From Methanosarcina sp. KYL-1 (lineage in GTDB: Archaea > Halobacteriota > Methanosarcinia > Methanosarcinales > Methanosarcinaceae), in NCBI RefSeq assembly GCF_024372725.1, contig NZ_VOUA01000002.1, positions 1 to 64,000 of the forward strand: a stretch of DNA of 64,000 nucleotides, given 5' to 3'. The first letter of the stretch is position 1. Each line of letters starts with the position of its first letter. A model generated the notes under the pieces. That model worked only from the letters and a program-made list of their open reading frames with translations. It ran no database searches and had not been told where the DNA came from. The position numbers and the translations under genes were made by a program. This document shows positions 42,630 through 50,416 of the stretch, piece after piece.

Positions 42630-43123
42630 CTTAACAATTCCTTGAGGATGTCTTCTTTTATCCAAAAAGAAGAGCATTTTATGCTATTATATATTTCATT
42701 ACACTCGACACTCGTGAGTTCATTCAGTTTTTCTTTTTGCCATAAGAGTAAGCCTATAGTCCCATTTACTTTTATTCCATACTTTGACTTCAACTGTCGT
42801 GCTCTTTCATCAATGATACAGCGGTAACTGTCTCCTGATTGCTCTTTTTCTATGCCGGCACAGATAACACTGATCTCTCCTTCATGCAACCAGGGATAAC
42901 GCTTTGAAATTTTTGATAAGCACTGCTCATCAACGTTATCTATAACCGAAAAACCTTTGCAAACCTTGAATAACCTGAAAGTTTCAGGATTTTTTTCAAG
43001 CTCTTCATATACCTGTTTTGTGACGGATAAATCATATCCGTGTTTTTTGCAGATTTCAAAAGCTTTGGGGAAGTTCGCTTCCCGAAGCAAACAGACAATT
43101 GAGGAGGCATCAAATATTTTCAC
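42626..43123 (-). CDS. PIN-domain nuclease of DUF3368 type
   Basis: A 165-residue PIN-fold protein, probably an endoribonuclease toxin. The first acidic residue is in KIFDASSIVCLL (Asp4), the Glu of the second motif in LHEGEISVICAG, the third in CIIDERARQLKSKYG (Asp), and KVNGTIGLLLWQK is the signature segment of DUF3368 proteins. These pair with UPF0175-type antitoxins, and the gene upstream has a UPF0175-like tail. It follows that gene after 5 nt and overlaps the next by 4 nt. Confidence 0.8.
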   Translation of the reverse strand: MKIFDASSIVCLLREANFPKAFEICKKHGYDLSVTKQVYEELEKNPETFRLFKVCKGFSVIDNVDEQCLSKISKRYPWLHEGEISVICAGIEKEQSGDSYRCIIDERARQLKSKYGIKVNGTIGLLLWQKEKLNELTSVECNEIYNSIKCSSFWIKEDILKELLR

Positions 43124-43128
43124 GCTTT

Positions 43129-43701
43129 TTACCTCCTCTGCATATCAAGAAAAGTCTCTATGTTTACACCTGCAAGAGAAGCAGCTTTTTCCAAACTGAC
43201 GATACCTTTTTTGTAGATAGAAATCGAGTTTTTAACCCTTGATTTCATTATTCTGTGATATTCAGTTGATTCGATGGTGTAGTCGGGATATGATGCATAG
43301 ATAAAAAGAAGAATTTCGTCATTGGTGAGATTACTGATAAATTCCTTGAAGTCGGAAATTGATTCTATTTCATCCGGGGAGAAGGTATCCTGCTTCAGAC
43401 CCAGTACCTTCTTACCTATCGGAGTGATCATGTAAATATTGCTCCCTTTTTTTTCGACAAGGCCCATCGACACCAGATTATCCATGCTAACCTCTGAAGC
43501 CTCACTATACGGGCCGAGGGAATGCGGAATGAATTCTGCCCTCTCATCCACTTTATCAATGTAGTTTGAGATCAGAAACATCTCTTTTTGAAAAGCAACA
43601 TTTCCCTTTACAGGTTTTTCACCATTAACTTCCAATAATTCAAGTATAGCAACGCTTAAAGGAGACAGGTCCTCTGCAATATTATCCAGTGAAAACCTCA
43701 A
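43129..43701 (-). CDS. Winged-helix protein with UPF0175-like C-terminus, putative antitoxin
   Basis: A 190-residue protein. The N-terminal part (FQKEMFLISNY, FIPHSLGPYSEASEVSMDNLVSMGLVEKKG) has a GPYS-E motif and wing like Panacea/DUF4065-related winged-helix proteins. The last 30 residues (KGIVSLEKAASLAGVNIETFLDMQRR) match the pattern of UPF0175 antitoxins. Its place directly before a DUF3368 PIN gene supports an antitoxin role. A direct overlap of 4 nt with the RHH gene ties translation together. The family label rests on motif likeness only. Confidence 0.65.
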   Translation of the reverse strand: MRFSLDNIAEDLSPLSVAILELLEVNGEKPVKGNVAFQKEMFLISNYIDKVDERAEFIPHSLGPYSEASEVSMDNLVSMGLVEKKGSNIYMITPIGKKVLGLKQDTFSPDEIESISDFKEFISNLTNDEILLFIYASYPDYTIESTEYHRIMKSRVKNSISIYKKGIVSLEKAASLAGVNIETFLDMQRR

Positions 43702-43943
43702 TTTGCTTCCCCCTTAACCTTTACTTTGTTCTCGTTGCCATTTGAAGCGCTGTTCCTTTTTTCACAGGATATGCTGCTATATTGTATAATATTTCGCCTT
43801 ATGGCATCCTTCACAAACTCCTGGACGGAGACAAAACCCAATTTTCTATCGCTATCAATGATTCTTTCAATTTCTTCCTTCATCTCACACGGAATACTTA
43901 TTTTACTGTATTTTGTAGACGTTTTCTCCTTGTTTGTGACCAT
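43698..43943 (-). CDS. Ribbon-helix-helix DNA-binding protein
   Basis: An 81-residue protein with a ribbon-helix-helix N-terminus: KYSKISIPCEMKEEIERIID, then FVSVQEFVKDAIRRNI, the usual strand and two helices. It is the first gene of the operon and probably autoregulates it. ATG 43943 (MVTNKEKTSTKY) is preferred to the ATG at 44012, because the extension reads as non-protein-like and would bury the operator repeats. A charged C-terminal tail (ENKVKVKGEAN) could contact the partner. Confidence 0.75.
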   Translation of the reverse strand: MVTNKEKTSTKYSKISIPCEMKEEIERIIDSDRKLGFVSVQEFVKDAIRRNIIQYSSISCEKRNSASNGNENKVKVKGEAN

Positions 43944-43970
43944 ATATAGAGCATATATGAAGCATATATG
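43941..43970 (-). promoter_or_regulatory. 11-bp phased CATATATG operator candidate
   Basis: Three copies of CATATAT[A/G] begin at 43941, 43952 and 43963, exactly one DNA turn apart; the last two are perfect 8-bp palindromes (CATATATG). The first copy includes the start codon of the RHH gene. RHH repressors bind such phased short sites, so this is a likely autoregulatory operator overlapping the promoter TATA sequence. Confidence 0.6.
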
Positions 43971-44061
43971 CCTTAAATCTTTGGTACTGTCTCCCCGAGA
44001 GACAGTAGACAATTATTTAATCAAAAATGACCTTTTAAAAGTTCATCGAGGTCAGCAATAA

Positions 44062-45543
44062 ATGAAAAATGGTGCTACTGTGGAAGAAAGAGCCGGATGG
44101 ATAGAAACTGAACTGGGTCAACTTTGTTCTAAAATAGTTGATGGCACTCATCATACACCTGAATATACGGAAAAAGGAATTCCATTTATTTCAGTCAAAG
44201 ATATTCATAATGGGAAAGTAAACTTTGATAATTGCAAATATATTAGTTGCGAAACACATAATGAATTAATTAAAAGATGTTTTCCTGAACCAGATAACCT
44301 TTTAATTACAAAAAGTGGAACAATCGGAAGGATGGCAATCGTTCCAAAAAAGCCCGATTTTAGTTTATTCGTTAGCGTCGCTCTTTTAAAAAACTATAAA
44401 TCGATTATTAACACAAAGTTTCTTCTTTATTCCCTTGAAAATTATCTAAACTCAATCAATATAAGTCAGGATATCAAAGGCGGATTAATTAAAAATTTTC
44501 ACTTAGAGGATATAAGGGTCACAAAAGTTAATCTTGCCCCCCTCCCCGAACAACGCGCCATAGTTTCCAAAATCGAACAACTCTTCAGCGAACTGGACAA
44601 CGGCATTTCCAACCTCAAAATGGCAAAGGAGCAGCTCAAGGTATATCGGCAGGCGGTGCTGAAGAAAGCATTTGAAGGAGAGCTTACGAAAAAGTGGCGG
44701 GAGCAGAAGGCGGATTTGCCGGATGCGGGGGATTTGCTGGAGCAGATCAGGAAGGAGAGAGAAGAAACTGCAAAAAAATCCAGTAAAAAAATGAAATCGA
44801 TTAATTCGCTCGCAGAATCTCAATTATCAAATCTACCTAAAGGATGGGGTTGGACTAGATTAGGTAATTTGGTTGAAGAGCCTAAATATGGGACTTCTAA
44901 AAAATGTGATTATAATATAAATGGCATAGGGGTGCTTCGTATCCCTAATATCTCAGATGGCTTAATTAATGACTCTGACTTGAAATTCGCTCAATTTGAT
45001 TCATCTGAGATTGAAAATTACTGTTTGAAAGCAGAGGATATTCTTACAATCCGGTCTAATGGAAGTGTTGATTTAGTTGGGAAATGTGCATTGGTTAGCG
45101 TAAAGGATGAAAAATACCTTTATGCAGGTTATTTAATTAGACTTAGACCTATTAGCTCATTAATCAATTCAAAATATCTTTTAAACTGTCTTTCTTCAAT
45201 AGATTTACGTTATCAAATTGAGTCAAAAGCAAAATCAACAAGTGGGGTTAATAACATCAATTCGGGGGAATTACAATCTTTAATAATTCCGATCTGTTCC
45301 CTCCCCGAGCAACAAGCCATCGTTCAGGAAATCGAAACCCGCCTTTCAGTCTGCGATAAGATAGAGCAAGATATAAAAGAGAGTCTGGAAAAAGCCGAAG
45401 TACTGCGGCAGAGTATTCTTAAAAAAGCGTTTGAGGGGAAGTTGCTTAACAAAAAAGAGCTGGCAGAGGTTCGACGGGCAGAGGATTGGGAGCCGGGTGA
45501 GGTTTTGTTAGAGAGAGTGAAGGCTGAAAGAGCGAGAAAATAA
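44062..45543 (+). CDS. hsdS: Type I restriction-modification specificity subunit
   Basis: A 493-residue HsdS with two target-recognition domains separated by coiled-coil conserved regions. TRD1 is about residues 13-160, followed by LAPLPEQRAIVSKIEQLFSEL and a long helix to about 235 with LKKAFEGELTKKW. TRD2 is about 260-405, followed by ICSLPEQQAIVQEIETRLSVC and SILKKAFEGKLL. The repeated PEQ and KKAFEG motifs mark the two halves. GAGGT lies 9 nt before ATG 44062. A 5' fragment of this gene lies at 41061-41160. Confidence 0.95.
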   Translation: MKNGATVEERAGWIETELGQLCSKIVDGTHHTPEYTEKGIPFISVKDIHNGKVNFDNCKYISCETHNELIKRCFPEPDNLLITKSGTIGRMAIVPKKPDFSLFVSVALLKNYKSIINTKFLLYSLENYLNSINISQDIKGGLIKNFHLEDIRVTKVNLAPLPEQRAIVSKIEQLFSELDNGISNLKMAKEQLKVYRQAVLKKAFEGELTKKWREQKADLPDAGDLLEQIRKEREETAKKSSKKMKSINSLAESQLSNLPKGWGWTRLGNLVEEPKYGTSKKCDYNINGIGVLRIPNISDGLINDSDLKFAQFDSSEIENYCLKAEDILTIRSNGSVDLVGKCALVSVKDEKYLYAGYLIRLRPISSLINSKYLLNCLSSIDLRYQIESKAKSTSGVNNINSGELQSLIIPICSLPEQQAIVQEIETRLSVCDKIEQDIKESLEKAEVLRQSILKKAFEGKLLNKKELAEVRRAEDWEPGEVLLERVKAERARK

Positions 45544-45576
45544 TTATCGAGTGGATCTAAACCGGAAGTAGTTTTT

Positions 45577-47526
45577 ATGAGAGAAGATGAGATCAAAAAG
45601 GGTGTCCAGTTAATCTGTGATACATCTAAGGAGATGTACAAACTTTATGAGGATAAAAATGCCTTAATCGAGAAGCTCAATAGTCTGCATAAGGAGGATT
45701 TGGCTCCATTAGAATATGATTATAGGTTGAAATCAGGGCCGGTTATAGACCTACGTAAAGATGTGTTAAAATATCTGCTAAATGGTAATAAACTGGATGA
45801 ACAAATATTTGATGAATTTATTCTTAAGCACCGTACTGGAAAGGAAGATAAGTACGTATCATATCAAAATCCATTTTCTATATTTCATCCATTCATCACT
45901 TCCTATGGACACAAACCGCTAAGGGATTTTGTAGAACGATTCGTAGATGAGATAATCGAAAGACTAAAATTAAATGGAAAAGTTTCATACAGGTATGTCG
46001 CCTTTCAGGGCGCTAAATATTCGGGAACTGATAAATTATGGTTTGCAATTTCTAATAACAAACATACTTCACAGACAGAAGTAATGCAGATTTTTGTAAA
46101 ATTTCAAGATGGTATAATTAGATACAGTATTCGTCGTTACGATGGCAATGGAATAGATATAAGGGGACCGGTAGAAAAAGACCCTACCAACTTTGACTTT
46201 GAAGCATTTATTTCTTTTTTTGAAGAAAACAAAGAATTGATACTGAAAGATGAGCCTGAAGAAGAGGACTCGAATGTGCCATTCTCATATGAAAATTTTG
46301 GAGCGGAATTTGTTTCAGATAGTGCTAAACATTCAGAAATGTATGTAAACTTGCCACAGTTTCCCTGCAACATCATATTATATGGTCCACCTGGCACTGG
46401 AAAGACATATAATACAATTGACCTGGCAGTTGAAATTATCACTGGAAATAACGCAGGTCATGAAGAAAATAAAAAGGTGTTCGATGCTTTAAGAGAAGAA
46501 GGGCAGATTGAATTTATTACATTCCATCAAAACTACAGCTATGAAGACTTCATGATGGGCATTCGTCCAGATCTTGATGAAGCCTCAACCTTAAAATTCA
46601 GGCGTAAAGAGGGCATATTCTACAAGATATGTAAAAGAGCAGAGCAGAATTATTTGCAATCACGGAATAAAAAGAATGCAATTAGACCTTTTAAAGAAGT
46701 ATTCTCGGAATTTCTCGAGCCACTCGAAAAAGAGGAAGTGGAAATCGAGATAAAAATGATTTCTGGTAAATCATCTTTTTGGATTACAGAAATTAATCCC
46801 AGCAATTTAAGTTTTAGAAAGCAATCTGGAGGCACCAGTCATACATTAAGCATAGATACAATTCAAGGGCTCTATGAAGGGACAAGGGAGTTTACAAGTG
46901 GTTTAAGGTCCTACTATGAACCTTTGATAAATGAACTATGGCGCAGAGGCAAACAAACTGCAGCAGAAGTTCCCTTGAAAAGATACGTGCTCATCATTGA
47001 CGAAATCAACAGAGCCAATATTTCAAAAGTATTTGGTGAGCTCATCACATTGTTAGAAGAAGACAAACGTCTAGGGGCTAAAAACGAGCTTAGAATCAGC
47101 ATTCCGGGTGAAGAAACCGGTTTTGGAATCCCGCCCAACGTTTATGTCATAGGGACCATGAATACTGCTGACAAATCGATAGCAATGATTGATATCGCAT
47201 TACGAAGGCGTTTTGAATTCCAGGGTTATTTCCCTGATTACAGCAAGGTGGATCAGCTCAGTGGAAATATTTTGAAGCACATCAATAATGAAATATATAC
47301 CCGCAAGAAGTCTGCGGATTACTTAATTGGACACGGGTATTTCATGAATGGCACAGAAGCTCCGGAAACTTCCAAAGTGCTTCAGAATAAAGTGATTCCA
47401 CTGATTATGGAATACTTTTCTGGCAAGACCGAGCTTGTCGAAGAAATATTCAAAGGAAGTGGATGGTCAGTAAAATACGATACTGAAAAATATTGCTGGG
47501 AAATCGATCCTCAAATCAAACAGTAA
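45577..47526 (+). CDS. mcrB: McrB-type AAA+ GTPase of type IV restriction system
   Basis: The motor and DNA-recognition subunit of an McrBC-type modification-dependent restriction system. Residues 1-260 form a variable, family-unassigned recognition region. The AAA+ domain has Walker A GPPGTGKT (270-277), the McrB-typical TFHQNYSYEDFMMGIRP, Walker B VLIIDEINRANISK, and the GTP-specificity/catalytic MNTADKS followed by RRRFEF. It is followed after 15 nt by mcrC and lies 33 nt after hsdS. The gene is AT-rich relative to hsdR and hsdM, which suggests separate acquisition. Confidence 0.93.
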   Translation: MREDEIKKGVQLICDTSKEMYKLYEDKNALIEKLNSLHKEDLAPLEYDYRLKSGPVIDLRKDVLKYLLNGNKLDEQIFDEFILKHRTGKEDKYVSYQNPFSIFHPFITSYGHKPLRDFVERFVDEIIERLKLNGKVSYRYVAFQGAKYSGTDKLWFAISNNKHTSQTEVMQIFVKFQDGIIRYSIRRYDGNGIDIRGPVEKDPTNFDFEAFISFFEENKELILKDEPEEEDSNVPFSYENFGAEFVSDSAKHSEMYVNLPQFPCNIILYGPPGTGKTYNTIDLAVEIITGNNAGHEENKKVFDALREEGQIEFITFHQNYSYEDFMMGIRPDLDEASTLKFRRKEGIFYKICKRAEQNYLQSRNKKNAIRPFKEVFSEFLEPLEKEEVEIEIKMISGKSSFWITEINPSNLSFRKQSGGTSHTLSIDTIQGLYEGTREFTSGLRSYYEPLINELWRRGKQTAAEVPLKRYVLIIDEINRANISKVFGELITLLEEDKRLGAKNELRISIPGEETGFGIPPNVYVIGTMNTADKSIAMIDIALRRRFEFQGYFPDYSKVDQLSGNILKHINNEIYTRKKSADYLIGHGYFMNGTEAPETSKVLQNKVIPLIMEYFSGKTELVEEIFKGSGWSVKYDTEKYCWEIDPQIKQ

Positions 47527-47541
47527 ATTTACCGGTAAATC

Positions 47542-48861
47542 ATGAATTCTATATTTGAATACGGCAAGCAAATTGCCGTTGATGACCGTGAAGGTCTTGA
47601 ATCGTATTTATGCTCTTTATGGAAAGAGTATAAAGAAATCTGGCCATCCCAGTTTGAAAATGAAAATGTAGATCCAGATTCAAAATTTCAGCCTTTCCTG
47701 AATTTTGATGGGAATAAGGCCAGAGCAAGGAATTACATCGGGTTCATTCATTTTGAAAACTCTAAAATAGAAATATATCCCAAGATTTTTAAAAACACAT
47801 CTGGAATAAGCAAAGAGCTCATTCATTGTCATTTGTTTTACTGGTTCGGTTATTGTAAAAAAGTGAAGTTCCCATTTAATCAAGCATTCCTTGATCGTTT
47901 TAAAATTGATGAACTACCTGAATTGATCATATATCTATTTGCAAATCAAATACATGAAGTTGTTAGTGTTCAACCATATTCCACTTATGAAGAAGTACAG
48001 GAAGCTCTATTTACACCCAGAGGAAGAATAGATTTTGACCGCTATGCAACCAGAATGTCCTACGGTAGTTATCACTTAATTGATTGTGACTATGAGCCTT
48101 TTGTATTTGATAATTCATTAAATCGCATAATCAAATATTGTACTCGATTATTGCTTTCAAAAACCAGAATTCCTGAAACTCAAAGAATATTGAATGAAAT
48201 TATTTTCGTTTTAGATGAAGTGGATGATCAGGTGTGTTCCACACAACAACTGCTAACACTCAAAATATCTCCAATATATAGCGATTACGAAGAAATAATT
48301 CAGATATGCCGCATGATATTAGAGAATCAAGTTTATTCGTACGAAGATTATGAAATGAAAAATTGGAGCTTATTATTCCCGATGGAACTTATTTTTGAAG
48401 AGTTTATAGCAGGCTATATCCAAAAACATTTTAGCGACATGTTTAAAGTAGATGTTCAAAAATCAGATATTTATCTGCAAACTGATCCTGAAGTGTTTAA
48501 AATTAAACATGACATTCTGCTCACAAATAAAGAAACTGATGAGCAGATAATTATTGATACTAAATATAAACCAAGATGGGACTTAGAAAAGAGTGATTCA
48601 AAGAAAGGAATATCCCAATCTGATATGTATCAAATGATCAGTTATGCCTACAGGAGAGGAACAGATAAAGTATTACTCATCTATCCAAATACCTCTGAAA
48701 AACTGGCAGATGATTCTGTGTTTTTGATAAATAAAGGTACTATGGATGAAACTATCAAAATCAAAGCCATAGATGTGCCTTTTTGGTCACTTGATGGTCA
48801 CTCATATGTTGAAGAAAATCTAAAAGTTAAATTAATTGATATATTATCCAATAAGTTCTGA
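47542..48861 (+). CDS. mcrC: McrC-type endonuclease subunit
   Basis: The nuclease partner of McrB, 439 residues. The N-terminal half (about 1-230) is the McrB-binding region (SYGSYHLIDCDYEPFVFDN). The PD-(D/E)xK nuclease centre is KIKHDILL (Asp) and IIIDTKYKPRW (D-x-K) at about residues 315-345, followed by the QxxxY-type QSDMYQMISYA helix. The layout matches McrC or LlaJI-like partners. It is cotranscribed with mcrB. Confidence 0.92.
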   Translation: MNSIFEYGKQIAVDDREGLESYLCSLWKEYKEIWPSQFENENVDPDSKFQPFLNFDGNKARARNYIGFIHFENSKIEIYPKIFKNTSGISKELIHCHLFYWFGYCKKVKFPFNQAFLDRFKIDELPELIIYLFANQIHEVVSVQPYSTYEEVQEALFTPRGRIDFDRYATRMSYGSYHLIDCDYEPFVFDNSLNRIIKYCTRLLLSKTRIPETQRILNEIIFVLDEVDDQVCSTQQLLTLKISPIYSDYEEIIQICRMILENQVYSYEDYEMKNWSLLFPMELIFEEFIAGYIQKHFSDMFKVDVQKSDIYLQTDPEVFKIKHDILLTNKETDEQIIIDTKYKPRWDLEKSDSKKGISQSDMYQMISYAYRRGTDKVLLIYPNTSEKLADDSVFLINKGTMDETIKIKAIDVPFWSLDGHSYVEENLKVKLIDILSNKF

Positions 48862-48976
48862 AAAATGCCTTTACCTTTATTATTGATATGTGGATTCGGA
48901 AGTTTCCAAATAAATAACTAAGTTTCCTTGAGAAAAATCAGAACTGAGAACACAAGAAATTAGAACGTGAGTATGC

Positions 48977-50416
48977 ATGATCTCCGAGCAATTAAAGAGC
49001 ATCATCCAGGACGGTGAAGGGCTTACCGTTGAATTTAAGGAGTGCAAAACTCAGATAAACCGTGATGTGTACGAGACGGTCTGTGCTTTTCTAAATCGCA
49101 ATGGAGGACATATTGTTCTTGGAGTTGATGACAATGGGAATATCACAGGAATTGATGCGGATGCTCTGCCACAGATCAAAAAGGACCTTGTTACTGCCTT
49201 GAACAACCCGCAGGTAATCAATCCTCCGTTGTACATATTGCCGGAGACCGTGAAGATTGAAGGAAAAATCCTTCTCTATCTCAATATTCCTGAAAGTTCG
49301 CAGGTTCACCGTTGTAAAGGAAAGATATTTGATAGGAATGAAGACGGGGACCTGGATGTTACCAACCATCCCGATGCTGTGGCACATCTCTATATTCGAA
49401 AACAGAGCTCATTTTCAGAGAACCGCATTTATCCCTATGTAAAGCTTGAAGACCTCAGGAGTGACCTTATTCAGAGAGTGCGGAAAATGGTCCGTGCCGA
49501 AAACCCCAATCATCCATGGGCAACAATGACTGATGAGGAGCTTCTAAGCAGTGCCCGTCTGTATCAGCATGATTACCAGACCGGCAAAGAGGGTTACACT
49601 CTTGCTGCTATTCTTTTGCTGGGCAAAGACGAAGTTATCCAGAGCGTACTGCCCCATTTCAAGACTGATGCCATTCTTCGCAGAGTAAACCTTGACCGTT
49701 ATGACGACAGGGACGACATCCGCACCAACCTGATCGAAAGCTATGACAGGCTGATGGCTTTTGTCGCAAAACATCTGCCAGACCCGTTCTATCTGGAAAA
49801 GGACCAGAGAATCAGCCTGAGAGATCATATTTTCAGAGAAGTTGTTGCAAATATACTCATCCACAGGGAGTACATAAACGGTTTTCCTGCAAAATTCATA
49901 ATTGGAAATAATCAGGTTGTTGCAGAGAATGCGAATCGTCCACACGGGCATGGCAGAATAAATCCTTCCAATTTCACACCCTACCCTAAAAATCCGGTAA
50001 TTGCTCGCTTTTTTAAAGAGATCGGAAGAGCGGATGAGTTAGGCTCAGGCGTCAGGAATCTCTACAACTACACAAGGATTTATTCCGGTGGAGCTGACCC
50101 ACAACTTCTTGAAGGGGATATTTTTAAGATCATCATTCCTGTTACCCAGCAGGCTACCCAGCAGGCTACCCAGCAGGCTACCCAGCAGGCTACCCAGCAG
50201 GCTGACATGCAGGAACTACTAATTGAGTTTTGCAAGGAACCAAAATCAACCAGCGAAATTATGCAATATTTACAGTTAAAAGATAGAGAGTATTTCCGCT
50301 CCAAAATATTGAAACCGCTTTTGGATGATGGAATCATGCACAGAACCATTCCTGAAAAACCAAGCAGTCCGAATCAAAAATATTATTCCAAACCCAAGGA
50401 TCCAAACCATGTCTGA
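48977..50416 (+). CDS. AlbA_2 (Schlafen-like) / GHKL ATPase regulator
   Basis: A 479-residue protein. N-terminal AlbA_2/Schlafen-like nucleic acid domain (GEGLTVEFKECK, AFLNRNGGHIVLGVDDNGNITG). A central GHKL ATPase domain of the HATPase_c_4 type has N-box EVVANILIHREY, G-box ADELGSGVRNLYNY. A five-fold TQQA repeat (nt 50143-50204) leads to a winged-helix C-terminus (STSEIMQYLQLKDREYF). This COG2865-type protein often lies inside type I R-M operons. It overlaps hsdM by 8 nt, so the two are translationally linked. Confidence 0.88.
   Translation: MISEQLKSIIQDGEGLTVEFKECKTQINRDVYETVCAFLNRNGGHIVLGVDDNGNITGIDADALPQIKKDLVTALNNPQVINPPLYILPETVKIEGKILLYLNIPESSQVHRCKGKIFDRNEDGDLDVTNHPDAVAHLYIRKQSSFSENRIYPYVKLEDLRSDLIQRVRKMVRAENPNHPWATMTDEELLSSARLYQHDYQTGKEGYTLAAILLLGKDEVIQSVLPHFKTDAILRRVNLDRYDDRDDIRTNLIESYDRLMAFVAKHLPDPFYLEKDQRISLRDHIFREVVANILIHREYINGFPAKFIIGNNQVVAENANRPHGHGRINPSNFTPYPKNPVIARFFKEIGRADELGSGVRNLYNYTRIYSGGADPQLLEGDIFKIIIPVTQQATQQATQQATQQATQQADMQELLIEFCKEPKSTSEIMQYLQLKDREYFRSKILKPLLDDGIMHRTIPEKPSSPNQKYYSKPKDPNHV
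50143..50204 (+). repeat. In-frame 12-bp repeat encoding TQQA x5
   Basis: Five near-perfect copies of ACCCAGCAGGCT within the AlbA_2/GHKL gene, forming a Thr-Gln-Gln-Ala linker. Since the unit is 12 bp, slippage changes linker length without a frameshift. Confidence 0.9.
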
